DNA of 64,000 nucleotides from Agapanthus africanus (lineage: Eukaryota; Streptophyta; Magnoliopsida; Asparagales; Amaryllidaceae). Shown piece after piece: positions 46,001 through 58,660 of this stretch (positions are counted from its first letter, which is position 1; each line of letters begins with the position of its first letter). The DNA is taken from contig CM057342.1 of assembly GCA_030015575.1 (NCBI GenBank), positions 261,850,867-261,914,866 on the forward strand, given 5' to 3'. Made by a program: the position numbers and the translations under genes. The notes beneath the pieces are model-generated. The model was given only the letters and a program-made list of their open reading frames with translations, searched no databases and had not been told where the DNA came from.

Positions 46001-46390
46001 ACCGACTAGATGGGTGATTCGTTTTGGGAGTCGAGGAAAGCTTAGTCCTCGATTTGTTGGACCCTTTGAGATATTGGAGCGTGTTGGAGAGGTAGCGTAC
46101 CGTTTGGCGTTATCGCAATCCTTGGCAGGTGTGCACGATGTGTTTCACGTATCTCAACTACGAAGATATGTTCGAGATGAAACACACGTTTTGGATCATT
46201 CGGAGTTAACAGTACGGGAAGATTTGACTTTTGAGGAGCGACCGGTTGAAATCGTGGATTGAAGGGAAAAGGTTCTTAAGAACAAGGTTATCCCCCTTGT
46301 GCTTGTTTTTTGGGGTAATCGATCGCATGGAGAGTCCACTTGGGAACGAGAAGATGAGATCCGGCAGAAGTTTCCTCACCTTTTCCTGTA
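43080..46390 (+). pseudogene. pol: Gyp-E pol region: protease, reverse transcriptase, RNase H, integrase, chromodomain
   Basis: Domains in order: protease with ALFDSGASHCF (about 43102-43134) and VVLGMDFLG; reverse transcriptase about 43560-44400 with [18 protein letters not shown] and the active-site block near 44070; RNase H about 44500-44780 ending in TDHKSLKY; integrase with an HHCC zinc finger (HPGGTKMY...CLVCQQ, about 45160-45290) and the catalytic core with SDRDTRF and [11 protein letters not shown]; then FHVSQLRRY and a chromodomain about 46230-46390 ([10 protein letters not shown]-like). Broken in a few places; a fossil. Confidence 0.9.
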
Positions 46391-46412
46391 ATTTCTATCT
46401 TTGTATTCTTGG

Positions 46413-46430
46413 AATTTCGAGGATGAAATT
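46413..46430 (+). other. Pre-LTR hairpin (Gyp-E copy)
   Basis: AATTTCG (46413-46419) and TGAAATT (46424-46430) pair with one G-U, around AGGA. It lies 18 nt before the 3' LTR. Confidence 0.65.
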
Positions 46431-46448
46431 TTTTGTAGTTGGGTATGA

Positions 46449-49367
46449 TGTAACACCCGAGCCCAATACTACTATTTTCTGTTACTGTTTGAGCATTAAT
46501 GTGGTACTCAGTTCATTTAGCTTGCCTGTTTGTCACTTACTGTAAAATTCTATCTGGCAAAGTCATTTCTGCATATAACAAATTTTAGCATCTAAAATAA
46601 AATTAAAAATATCCATCTTGGCCTACTCGACACCCCTAGTCTTGTGGTAGCGTCCGTGTTTTGTGTTCTCGTCCCGTTCAGTGAAACGGGCAAGTTTGGA
46701 CGGCTACGCGCACGTACAGGTGTCCGTCTTGGGGTTATGCTTTTTAATTATAAAACACCTCATTTTAAAATTTGGAACCCGCTTAAAATCCTATTATTTA
46801 AATTTCAAATTTTTGGACCTAACCCGGGCGCGATTTGGAAATGTTTTGTTTAGCGCCAAAATCCTAAATTTTAATAATTTTAAAACCTCGTATATAATCC
46901 CTAACTTATATTCATAACACTGTTAATTTAATCTTCAAAAATCTTTTAAATATTCTTTTTAAAACCTCTGAATCTTTCCCAGCCAATCACGAGGCATATA
47001 ATTCCCCATGGGCCCCATCGCATATCTTTCTCTCTCTCTCTCTATCTTTTTCTCTCTCTCTCTCTAACTTTCTCTCTCTCCCATATATATATAAATATAT
47101 AATTTCCTCTCCTCTCGTTTCTTTTCATCACGAGCAGAAACCCATCGCGAGAAAACCCTTTGGCTGAACCCTAGCCACCTTCAACCCCGTCGCCGCCGGC
47201 ACCACCCTCGCCAGACTCGTTGTCTCCTCGCCCTCACCCGAGTCTCCCTCTCCTCGCCATCTCCTCCCTCTTCCTTGTTTACCCGAGCCTCCACCCTCTC
47301 AATCCATCGCCGGCGGCATCTCGTCGTCGCCATCCGCGCCACCACCAGCACCTTCCTCACTACCTGCGCCCTCCAGCACCACCGACCATCTCCTCTCCCT
47401 CTCCGTTTCTCCTTTCCCTGCACCAGCGTTCCCTACCTGAGCCCTCAACGCCGTCGCCGCCGCAACCCAGCGCCGGCGCCACCGTTGTCGCCCGCACCTC
47501 CTCACCTCACCATCATCCTTCTCACCTCGCTCATCTTCCTTTCGTTGCCGATCCAAGATCCTGTAGCCGAGCAGCCGACTTATCGAGCACTGCAGCCATC
47601 ATCACCCCGTCATCTCGGAAGTCGACCGAGCACCACCTTGATCCCAGTGGAGCCCTTGCTGTTATCGTGTCGCGTGGGTTCGCGCCTCCGTTCTCGTGAT
47701 CGTCATTCTTCGAGGCAAGTATTCGATACTTGCTTACATGCTACCGAAACTTTAAACTTACCCTAATATTTATCTGTGACCTAATAGTCTATTGTTAATA
47801 AATCATCTTATATACATTGCTTTCCGTTTAACCCTAGTAGCATGCCAAATTGATTATTTTCTTATTAAAACCCTATTTAGAAGTGATAACAGTGGAGTTC
47901 CAATTAACCGTATCAGGCTCCGCTGTACCTTTATGTTTCCGAACCTAAGACTTAATCTCGCATCGAATTATTCATACCTAACGACCCCGTACATGATAGA
48001 TTACATTTTGATTTACTGCTATGGTGCTTTTATTCCAGTTTAGCCTATCAGATATTCATGTACAACTTAAACCGGTCAAATTACAATTGCATTCTTTAAA
48101 CAGATTATACACGTCGTTGCATTCTTGGAACACTCAATGTTTTATTAACCTGATTCCAGTAGTTACATTTAACATTCTGTATTCACGTTATATTGACACC
48201 ATCTATTTAACACGATTGAAAACTGTACCGCTAGATAATAAATCCGCTTTATTGCTTTACGCATTGATTAGATCTTGATGTTTGCTTATATCTGATTGTG
48301 AGCACACCTACGATATTGTTTATATCTTAACCTGACATGGCTACATATATACATATTGATACACCTGACATGGTACCGGATACTGTTGACTTGACCTGAT
48401 GTACCATGACCCGACCTGTTACCTGATCTTGTGTCTAATGCCAACAAACCTGACATGTAGTCCTCATGGACCGTCCCTGTTGTCTATCCAGACAAACCTG
48501 CTTTTACCTGATCCTGTGTTGGCATTAGTTCTTGATTACTGAATACCTGACTTGACACACATAACTTGGGGGTATGGGGAAATCAAAGGTGAAACCTGAC
48601 TTATAACTCGACTGTTCACTACCTGTCCTGAGTGTACACATTCCTGTTTTGTGCCTAGCGGCATGTCTCGGTTTCAGCCGAGAATATTGTGGCCGTGCTC
48701 CCGGGTATGTACGGGATACTATCGAGTGTACACATTCCTGTTTTGTGCCTAGCGGCATGTCTCGGCTGCAGCCGAGAATATTGTGGCCGTGGTCCCGGGT
48801 ATGTACGGGATACTATTGAGTTACATCGACGATTCATCAATTGATTTCGAAGACTTTAGACTAGAAAACCTGATAGAACAGTTTAGTTACCCACTGCACA
48901 CTACCCTGCACTGCTTGTTTCACATTATTGCTTTATTCATGTCTATTTTGCATTGCCTATTACATTGTTCATGTTATATTACTGGTTGACATGACGCGCT
49001 GACGTCTGGGTTTTGCATGGCCCAGATTCTGTACCACTATCGCAGTCCGAGCAGGAGTACTTCAGCTAGCAGGCTGAGTTGTGAGTTCAGGAGTGGTTAG
49101 TTTTATTTCCTGCATTTATTTCCTGATGTGAGCCCGCATTATGGGACACACCTTTCAGTTATTTGTATTGGATCATTTGTTTCCGCACTTATTTATTATT
49201 GACTCTTGTTATTCTGGATTATGGACATGTTTTTAGATAGTTTTATCTTGTTCTTGATATCTCTACAGCCGTAATGTGACTGTGGATGGATACTTCCTAC
49301 CCACAGGTAGCATGGTTGGCTATGTCACGTGCCCAATCTAACGTACTCTGGGAAGCGGGGCGTGACA
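46449..49367 (+). repeat. Gyp-E 3' LTR
   Basis: Aligns end to end with 38676-41586. The second 94-bp unit carries the perfect palindrome CTCGGCTGCAGCCGAG near 48764-48779. Confidence 0.95.
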
Positions 49368-49372
49368 AGTTG
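49368..49372. repeat. Target-site duplication AGTTG, right of Gyp-E
   Basis: Matches 38671-38675. Gyp-D reverse transcriptase sequence resumes after it. Confidence 0.95.
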
Positions 49373-52110
49373 GGGAGCACCTGTATTACTGGTGAAGAAG
49401 AAGGAAGGTTCATACAGAATGTGCATCGACTATAGGGCCTTGAACGAAGTCACTATAAAGAACAAGTATCCACTCCCGCGCATCGATGATTTATTCGATC
49501 AGCTAAGTGGATCTTGTGTTTTCTCTAAATTGGATCTTCGTTCAGGTTATCATCAAGTGAAGGTCAAGGAAGCTGATATTCACAAAACAACTTTCAGAAC
49601 TCGCTATGGACATTACAAATTTCTAGTGATGCCATTTGGAGTGACCAATGCACCAGTAATATTCATGAACCTAATGAACCAAGTTTTCCGGGAGTATTTA
49701 AACAGGTTTGTTGTCATCTTCATCGACGACATCCTGGTATATTCTAAGAATCGGAAAGAGCATGCAGAGCATCTACGAATTGTCCTGGAAACTCTTCGAC
49801 AACATAAGCTTTATGCCAAGTACAGCAAGTGCGAGTTTTGTCTAAATCAAGTTGGTTTTCTTGGACATATCGTATCAGGAGAAGGAATTTCTGTGGATCC
49901 AGCAAAAGTTTCAGCAGTCAGCGAATGGCCTACACCAAAGTCAGTGAAGGATATTCGAAGTTTCTTGGGTTTAGCTGGATATTACAGAAGGTTTATTGAA
50001 GGCTTTTCGAAGATAGCAACACCCCTGACCAAGCTCACACGAAAAGATGAAGAATTTGTGTGGTCAGAAGCATGCGAGCAAGCTTTCATAGAACTTAAGT
50101 CAAGACTGACATCTGCACCTATTCTCGTCATACCGGATCAAACTGGAGGATTCGAAGTGCATTGTGATGCATCCGGTAATGGATTAGGATGTGTTCTACA
50201 TCAGCACGGTAAGGTTGTAGCTTATGCTAGACAACTGAAGACTCATGAGCGCAATTATTCGACGCATGATCTGGAGTTGGCAGTCGTCATCTTTGCTCTC
50301 AAGATTTGGCGCCACTATTTACTTGGTGAACGAGTGAACATCTACACAGATCATAAAAGTCTGAAGTATGTGTTTACTCAGAAGGAGTTGAATATGCGGC
50401 AGAGAAGATGGTTAGAACTCATGGCGGACTTTGACATCAACTTGCAATATCACCCAGGAAAGGTGAACGTAGTACCTGATGCTCTTAGTCGCCAACCATT
50501 ATCAATGAATCTCACCGCTCAGTGGAAGCTTCAGCAAGACTTACATCAGATGGAGATTGAAGTAGTCATGCCAGGTGATGCTTCAAGTTTGATGAATCTA
50601 CAAGTTCAATCAACCATTGTCAATCAGATCAAAGCAGCTCAAGCCAGCGATGCTAAGTTGCAAAAGATCAGAGAACAAGTGGAGAATGGACTCAGAACAG
50701 ATTTCATCATCCATGAAGACGGATCTTTGAGATACGGCAGCAGATTGTGTGTACCAAAAGGTCCTGTTCGGGAAGAGTTAATGAAAGAAGCTCACAACTT
50801 TCCCTATTCAGTACATCCTGGAGGTACCAAAATGTACAAAGATCTATGTCAGAATTATTGGTGGCATGGAATGAAGCGTGAAGTAGCCAGAATCGTCGCA
50901 AAATGTTTGGTGTGTCAGCAGGTAAAGGCTGAATATCATAGGACAGCTGGACTACTTCAACCGTTACCAATTACAGAATGGAAGTGGCAGCACATCACGA
51001 TGGACTTTGTAACTGCCCTTCCTCGCAGCACGAAGGGTAACGATGCGATATGGGTCATTGTGGATCGACTCACAAAGTCGGCTCACTTCATCCCATTTCG
51101 AGTTGGGCAATCAACTGAGACACTAGCAAAGAAGTATATGGAGGTAATAATCTAATTAAGATTTAAACACTTCATAATGTACTATCTCTGATACCCATGA
51201 ACTCATACAAGAAATTGTGAGACTTCATGGAGTACCGGTCTGCATTGTCTCCGATCGTGACACCAGGTTCCGATCGCAATTTTGGCAGAGTCTGCAAGCT
51301 AGCTTGGGAACAAGTCTGAACTTCAGCACGGCTTATCATCCACAAACAGATGGTCAGTCGGAACGAACTATTCAGATCTTGGAGGATATGCTCAGAGCGT
51401 GTATGCTAGACTTCAAAGGATCGTGGGAAGATCACCTGCATCTTGTGGAGTTCGCGTACAACAACAGCTACCAAGCAAGCATAGGAATGGCACCTTTTGC
51501 AGCATTGTATGGAAGGAAGTGTCGATCGCCATTAAGTTGGGACGACATCGGAGATAAGGAACTTCTTGGACCAGAGATGATAGTAGCGAATGTTGATGTG
51601 GTTCGTACTATCAGGGAAAGAATGCGCATAGCCCAAGATCGACAGAAACACTGGGCTGATGCGAAGAGACGACACTTGGAGTTCCAGCCAGGAGACCATG
51701 TATTCTTGAAGATATCTCCAAACCGCGGAGTGATCCGATTTGGAAGACGGGGTAAGCTATGTCCGAGATACATTGGACCGTTCGACATACTCGAACGAGG
51801 CGGTGAAGTGGCATACCGTTTAGAGCTTCCACCCTCATTGGAAGGAGTGCATAACGTGTTCCACATATCCCAACTCAGAAGGTATGTGAGTGACCCCAGC
51901 CATGTACTTGATTATTCCGAGCTCACTATACAGCCCGACTTGTCTTGTGAGCAACAACCTGTGGAATTCCTGGACAGGAAAGTGAAGACACTTCGGAACA
52001 AGGAAGTTAATTTGGTCCGGGTAATGTGGAGAAAAGACACTCCAGGAGAATCCACGTGGGAAAGGGAAGATGAAATGCGTGCAAGATATCATAACCTTTT
52101 TGTAAACTAG
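49373..52110 (+). pseudogene. pol: Gyp-D pol region: reverse transcriptase to chromodomain
   Basis: Reverse transcriptase about 49373-50000 shows [19 protein letters not shown] and the active site FIDD at 49719-49730. RNase H about 50140-50420 starts with [12 protein letters not shown] and ends with [10 protein letters not shown]. The integrase zinc finger (HPGGTKMY...CLVCQQ) is about 50810-50930; the catalytic core has MDFVTALP near 51000, SDRDTRF near 51250 and the glutamate in HLVEFAYN near 51445. The chromodomain is about 51940-52110 ([15 protein letters not shown] end). Such chromodomains are known to bind heterochromatin marks. A fossil, but well preserved over long stretches. Confidence 0.92.
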
Positions 52111-52128
52111 TTCTCAAATAAAAGTTGT

Positions 52129-52148
52129 AAATTTCGAGGACGAAATTT
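52129..52148 (+). other. Pre-LTR hairpin (Gyp-D copy)
   Basis: AAATTTCG (52129-52136) and CGAAATTT (52141-52148) are perfect complements around AGGA, 17 nt before the 3' LTR. Confidence 0.7.
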
Positions 52149-52151
52149 TTG

Positions 52152-52165
52152 TAAGGAGGGTAGAT
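52152..52165 (+). other. Gyp-D polypurine tract
   Basis: TAAGGAGGGTAGAT directly before the LTR start TGTAACAACTCC. Confidence 0.8.
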
Positions 52166-55100
52166 TGTAACAACTCCAATTTTTGTATACATAAATTTGA
52201 TTTAAATTTGAAGTATACTTGGAGTATTTAATGTTGCTGATATCATTTTAAGTATATGTTCTCCTACAATAATTACAAGAAGGAGCTTATAGCTCATTGG
52301 TAATACCTTGCACTGCTGAACCAAGCCACCAGAGTTCGAATCCCATGCCCCATATTATTTTTAGATTATTTTTCTTTTAAAATTCTTGGAATCCCAACAG
52401 TCCACAGGCCATAACTCCCAAATGATGAATTGAAACCTAAAAACGGAGTATACCATAAGCCCCACCAGAAGACCCTCTTCGTTTTGGCCGCCGGACTCGG
52501 CCGGACTCGGCTGAACGGCCGAGTCGCCAACACGAAAATTCTGGCTTTTCGTCTTCTAAAACCCCCTGTTAACTCCAATTTATTTAATCGGTTCTCAAAT
52601 GTTAAATACAACCAATTTAATACAAATTTTAATGCTTTTTATTTAATTTTTATAATTTTTTTAAAGAATAAAAACCTTTCACCTATCCTACCCTAGCTAC
52701 CCTATAAATAGACCCCCTACCCCCTACCCTCTCATCTCAAAACATTAGGTTTACTCTCTTGAAATTTCCATAAGAAAGGTGTGTTTTGAAACCGAGTTCA
52801 CGGCGAAGCGCCGACGGATTTCCGGCGACGTTCTTTGAAGCAACCGGCGACGAAACAAAGTCTCGACCATTCACCTTGTTCCTCTATACTCGTTAGTATA
52901 GATCGAAGCCTGCAAGTCCCATTCTTTTCTCCTTTCTACTTCTCAAAAATACGGAATTTTGAAACCAGACGGAAATCAGAACAAACCGATTTCCGATTCG
53001 GTTTTTCTACAAAATCTCACTTGTCACCAATTCCACAATACCTAAATATACTCATGATGACTATTAATCACATAACAATTAATTTGGACAAAGTTTCTCA
53101 CATGAAATGAAAACTTTTCTGTAATATCGTATTCTTTTCACATTAATACCATAATGTTTATTTTTCTTATTCTAATCAATTGCATCATTCCTAAACATTC
53201 TCATCTTGATCACTAAACTTGTAAAAATCAATTTGAATGAGTTTTCACACATGAAATGATAACTTTTGCAAATACCGTATTCTTTCACTTAAATACCCTC
53301 ATGTTTAGTTTATCATATTTAACCCCTAAACTTCACTATACCTTAAAATAAATCACGAGGTAGTGACTTACCTCCACACACACGCAAATACAACCCTAAT
53401 TGATATCATCAAAACTTAGAATACGAAAATACTAGACTTTACATTAAAATACCATAATCTTCATAAAACCATTCTTAAAGATTTTAGATTTGTTACACTT
53501 TTTAGTAAATATTTCTTACTAGGAAAATATGATAAGTTGTGGATATCGATCGTTTATCTAAACTGACTTTGTGGTGTCTAGGCTAGGCAAGTGAGCTTGG
53601 GTAACTTTAAAAGGCCCGCTTCACGATTCGTGAGCGGATCCTTCCCTCCTCACTTGTACTTACCTGGCCACAATTAGCGGTGAAGAGGCGATTTGAGGCT
53701 TTTAACGACTTGTCGTTTAGACCTTTAGAAATAGGCTAGTTGGCTTAGGGAACCCTAGAAACTAAAATACGAAAATTTACATCCTTTTACAAATAAATAC
53801 CTTATCTTTATAAAACCGTTTTCTAAATGAATAGTATTTATTAAACCTTTGCAAAGCGCCGCTACAACCCACCTTTGGAGAACCCGTTAGGGATAGTACG
53901 GTTTATCGTACACCCGTGGGCTAGTAGTGCGAGATTCAGACCTCCGCAAGGAGCATTCGGTCTCGAAAGGTTTAAAATACGACATTTAAGAAAAAATAAG
54001 ATTTTTGGAAAATAAAATGTTTATATAAAATTATTCTTGTATTAACATATGTATATTTATCATTTAAACACCTATTTTATTATAAGATAAGAGTTTCCAC
54101 TTTTTAAAAAAATTACAAAATTAAAAGTTACATTAAAATACCATGAGTTTCAAATAAATCAATATTATAAATTAATACTTTTATTAGGATATATTCACTA
54201 GAATAACACAAATAAAATCCACACTCATTATAACTATAAAGACGAATAACAAATACTTGAGGTGTATTTTGAAAACTATACAAAAGTACTTTTTACATAA
54301 AACCCCTCAAGTTCTATAAATTACAATAAAGACCCTAACAATTATAGAAGTTCAAATTACCTTTCTTTTAGTCTGACTCGGGTTAGAGTCTGAGTATTTC
54401 TGACTTGAATATGATTCAAGTCAATCTATATTCTTTAATATTCCAACTCAATATGAATACATGAATCCCTGAATCCAGTTAACAATCTATTCAACCTGAC
54501 TGAATCAAACCATGGATATAAATCCATTATTCCGTTATTCCAATTACCTGATACAATCCGTTTACTGATATCATGGTTTTGGTCAGTCATCCAACTTACA
54601 TAAAACAATACAACAATACTGTTAAAACACTACGGGGTTTAAGGGGTAGATTGGTACGGAAGGTGTTAAAGGTGGCACGGGGTGGTCAGATTAAGACACC
54701 TAACCTATATTCCGTTGCTGTTGTACCGTGGCTTAACGGTTCCTTGTACTTTCCGTTTGCCCTGGACTCTAGCATATAGAGACCCTCCTCGTATACACTA
54801 GCATCCTTCTGTACCAAGCTACAAACAACAGCGTTGATATAACATTACAACAATAGTTTATACTTTAAAAATGCATCTTCTTATTCTGTCTTCTCTACTT
54901 CCCTCTTACCTTTGGGACTTACCGAGCGATCTGTTCGCTGACGACATTCTGTTTCTCTCTTCTTTGAATGTCGTCAGGTGACTTGGACCCGGCAGAAGTT
55001 GAGCCATCACCAGAAGACTTGGAGCAGTTTACTCAAGACCCTGCAATATAATTTCATTGTACACTTTTCTTTTCAGTACTTTTCATTTCCTGTTATGCCA

Positions 55101-55312
55101 TTGTTTAGGCATCTTTATTTCAGTTGTATTTCCTTTTCATGTATTGTACAAAGAATGTTAATAAATAAAAGTTGCTGTTCTTTTTATACTCTTGTCTCTT
55201 GTGTATCTATTTCTATATTGCTTAGCTACGCTTAGCGTATGTACTTCTGAGTACATACGTAGCGGACCTCGTCGCGCCCACTTCGCCGTACACTGGGAAG
55301 CAGGGCGTGACA
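52166..55312 (+). repeat. Gyp-D 3' LTR
   Basis: Aligns with 33361-36483 apart from small indels. The internal features recur at 52282-52351 (tRNA-like), 52703-52710 (TATA), 54938-54977 (hairpin) and 54968-55051 (short open frame). Confidence 0.94.
52282..52351 (+). other. tRNA-like segment, 3' LTR copy
   Basis: Same A-box-like and B-box-like blocks as at 33472-33541, with the boxes unchanged. Confidence 0.6.
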
Positions 55313-55317
55313 CTAAG
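55313..55317. repeat. Target-site duplication CTAAG, right of Gyp-D
   Basis: Matches 33356-33360. Confidence 0.95.
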
Positions 55318-56700
55318 TACCCAGATTGGGACACTTCTCAAATCTAGATCTAAAACCATAGATTTAGTAACCAGAATGCCTGATATAATATCCAAATCCT
55401 ATGTGGAGAAATCACTGTGTGACAACCACAGTATAACTGATCGTAGTATAGGAATTTTACTTCCTACTTTGTGTATGTCATCTAAATACCAGGATATCAC
55501 ACTCTACTACCTTCTTAATTGATCCGTCTCCTATTCTGATGAAGTCAAAAACTATGACCGTCACATCAAAAATAGATGATCTATTTCCGCTATATCTGCT
55601 TTAGTCTAAAAATAGACATAAGCTACTTGTCCACTATGCTTCCGCTGCTCCCACTGACTACAACAACCTTCTGGCAGAGTCATATATACGTGCACTTCTA
55701 AAGCTAGTTTAGAACGACGCTATACACATCCCCTTGCCGGGTCTCATAGTCTGGAACAATAGTAGTGTCAAGTTTGGGTAAACAAGAACCTCCCTGTCAC
55801 CGTCCTTGAGGATACCGGAGTACCTCTCGAGTGCCTGAGGTTACCCACCATATCTGCAGAGTGGCTAATGGAATGTCAAATTCAATTGAATCCTTAGGTT
55901 CTATTAAATTATCAGTAATCGTTTGCGGTTCTGGAATCACTTCCAGTTCTACCATACTCCCACTTATGTTTTCTGAAAAAGTCCATTTCACTAAAACCGT
56001 GGCGAGTCAAGAACAATATCACTATTGATTTTCCAGATGGTAGAATGTTAACCCTCGTCTAAGCCCGGGATAACCCACAAACAACCATTTCTGAAACGTG
56101 CCTTGAGTTTGTCCAGATTTTGGTTTTAAGCATCAGCCGGACAACTCCCTATATCTTAATATCGTTAAGATACAAATTGATTCTATATATCATACAGAAA
56201 AAAAGGAACTTATTTTATTGGAACCAGATACAAAATCATGCAGCTGTCTCCAGTGCATATCTGCCAAATGGAATGAGGCTAATTAGTATTACTCAACTAG
56301 GAGTGCATCCATATATGAGTAACCTGAAAGAGAATCAAGTTCTCAAACCATTACTATCAACGGAATATCAAACACAAGTATCTACATCTTCGACCACTTT
56401 GAAGAATCCTGATACTTCCAACAAATGGTTCTATACTTTATTCTTATACCTATAACTTCTCAACATCTGGACCTAGCATTTCAACGAAATACTTGTCCAG
56501 AACTGGAGAAGTCATAAGTAAGCAGAATATAGTACGAGTACCAACCCCTTTGTCCTAATGGACACTGGACAACATACAATACCTTGTATAAGTCCCCTGA
56601 GTTTAAATAACTCAAACCCTGTGCGTCGTAGGTTGAAAACTGTACCCAGGCGATTTCCTCAAATATCACCAATTACAACGAATTCCGATATAATGAGGAT
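55318..56700 (-). pseudogene. Cop-C pol relic, second part
   Basis: Collinear with about 8930-10500 of Cop-1 (for example TCTAGATCTAAAACCATAGA and the GTCCAGATTTTGG integrase-end block near 56110). Decayed beyond any domain-length frame. Open frames on the plus strand are shadows. Confidence 0.7.
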
Positions 56701-56939
56701 GATCACCTAATTCCCAATAACTTACTTCCACTCATTATCAGTAAAACCATATAAATGTGAGAATTATACCTGGTAAATACATACCCTGGAGCAAGGGTCA
56801 AATTGGGAAATCAGTTTAGAATTAACAATGCACAGTGAAACTGAAACATGAAAATATTTCGAAGGGGTATCCGGGTATTCTTAGTAATGCCTCTTCTATT
56901 ATCAAGATTCATGACTATAACCGTATATTTCTTTGTCAT

Positions 56940-57720
56940 CTCTCCAAATCCCTTTATTTGTCTTTACTCATTTCCTTCTGTACACCATCTTATGCTAAAA
57001 TGGTTTTCTTCCTTACCTACCGTTCGACACCGGCCTATGATTTGGAAGAAGACTATCCAATAAGCATAATAGGTGTACTCTCCTAATCCTAGGAGTACTC
57101 GCAGCCTGAGAGAAGGTAAAGATAAAAGACAACTGAATAAACCTTATTCCTATTTCTCCTGAACCAGAATCCATCCTCGAAAAAGTTCCTTCGAGTTCGT
57201 ATATAACCATACGATGGATTTATCCAATGGAATTGGATGTTCGTAGTGATACGGGGTGTTCTGGAGAAATGCAAAGGTGAAGTAGGAGTGGCGATGAAAT
57301 ACGTGGTTTGGTCGTGAATATTAACAGTCGAAATTTACTTTGCCTTCTTTCTGATCCCTTTATCTGTCTTTTTTTATTACCTTTTATACACCATACTTAG
57401 GCTAATTGGTTTTCTTCATTCCCTACCTTTCGGCACCTGCCTATGGTTTGGAAGAAGACTATCCAATAAGCGTAATAGGTGTACTGTCTCCTAATCCTAG
57501 GAGCCCTCACAACCTGAGAGAAGGTAAAAGGAAAAGACAACTGAATAGTCCTATTCATTCTCTCCAGAACCAGAATCCATTCTCGAAAAAGTTCCTTTGA
57601 GTTCGTATATAACCATACGATGGATTTATCTAATGGAAGTGGATGTTTGTAGTGATACGGGGTGTTCTAGAGAAATGCAAAGGGTAAAAGAAGGAGTGAC
57701 AATGATGTTTGCAACTCAGA
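56940..57720 (-). repeat. Imperfect tandem duplication, period 406 bp (Cop-C)
   Basis: CCTTCTGTACACC starts at 56974 and its partner CCTTTTATACACC at 57380. Counterpart of 10733-11510 and 24310-25090. Confidence 0.85.
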
Positions 57721-58099
57721 CAATCCAAAAGCCAGAGTTTTAAGAAAGTTCGGTTAACTTGGTCTATGAGTTTTAGTTTAAGTCAGGTCATGGTCGTTGC
57801 CAAAGAGAGAAAGAAAAGAAACGCTCAGCGTGCACTCTAACCTTGATTAGATTGGTTATTTATTTATCTAATCTGGATGGCTCCCACCGTTTCCTCGAAT
57901 TCTCCTCCAAACCCAAAAGGAGAATTAGTCGGAATTACCCGAGGAGTAATCCTACTCATCACTGAGAATCGGGATCCAACTATAATCGCATGATAACTTG
58001 ATGGAAGCCACTCAAGTTATCACACTCCAGAAGGTATGCGCATGCATGGCAAGTTTCCTGTATGTTTGAAACTCCCGATGTAATTTTTTATCCCATACT

Positions 58100-58310
58100 C
58101 TTATGACCTTGACGTAGGCCAACAAATCATAAGTCACATGTCAAGTTCTACCCGTCATTATCCAGGGTTAATTTGAATCCACCCGTACATACCCTTGACG
58201 TAGGCCAACAAGGTAGTACGACTGTTTCGAACCAACGCATCTATCTATGCAACAGGAAAGTAACAAATAGCTACCATGCACCATGCCTTGACGTAGGCCA
58301 ACAAACATAG
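58100..58310 (-). ncRNA. Three stem-loops with constant core (Cop-C copy)
   Basis: Arms are CTTATGA/TCATAAG (58100-58106, 58127-58133), CGTACATACC/GGTAGTACG (58184-58193, 58212-58220) and CCATG/CATAG (58281-58285, 58306-58310, one mismatch). Each encloses CTTGACGTAGGCCAACAA (plus strand). Confidence 0.6.
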
Positions 58311-58449
58311 CATGAATACTATGTGCTACCCGTCTGAAATGACAGAGGACTACGATTGGTTTTTGGCGAAAAACCTTTAACGTAATGAACTTGATATCGT
58401 TGAAGGAACCGGATAGCTTTTATAAAAATATAGCTGCGAAAACCTTTGC

Positions 58450-58660
58450 TAAAGAGGCCACTCTCGGTGAAGGGATCTCGGCTCTTTCCTCGTCGAATGA
58501 GCTGCTGGATATTCCAAACCGAATATGCAAAGTAAAAAATAATCGACTATAGTGAAGTTATTACATTGACGCAAACTTTTACTCAAGGGGTCACTCCCGA
58601 TGAAGGGATCTCGGCACTTGCCTCGTCGAATGAGGTGCTGGATATTCATAACCGAATACC
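58450..58660 (-). repeat. Two-copy module, period about 137 bp (Cop-C)
   Basis: GGTGAAGGGATCTCGGC and GATGAAGGGATCTCGGC head the two units, each with CCTCGTCGAATGAG and GGATATTC. Counterparts are in Cop-1 and Cop-2. Confidence 0.75.

Larger units (their letters stand above)
38676..49367 (+). mobile_element. Gyp-E: Ty3/gypsy Tekay/Del-type chromovirus (10,692 bp)
   Basis: LTRs are 38676-41586 (2911 bp) and 46449-49367 (2919 bp), flanked by AGTTG inside the Gyp-D reverse transcriptase region. The primer site is 41596-41608. gag, protease, reverse transcriptase, RNase H, integrase and chromodomain come in Tekay/Del order. LTR differences read by eye are near 2%, or somewhat under a million years at 1.3e-8 per site per year. 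Nearly complete but broken in a few places. A different subfamily from Gyp-D: their LTRs share little except the ends. Confidence 0.95.
33361..55312 (+). mobile_element. Gyp-D: Ty3/gypsy Tekay/Del-type chromovirus with Gyp-E inside
   Basis: LTRs are 33361-36483 (3123 bp) and 52166-55312 (3147 bp), flanked by CTAAG. Without Gyp-E it is about 11.3 kb. It keeps gag with two zinc knuckles, protease, reverse transcriptase, RNase H, integrase and a C-terminal chromodomain, the Tekay/Del order. The LTRs differ by scattered substitutions, a few percent by eye, and several small indels, so it is older than Gyp-E. Broken, with several interruptions besides the insertion. Confidence 0.93.
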
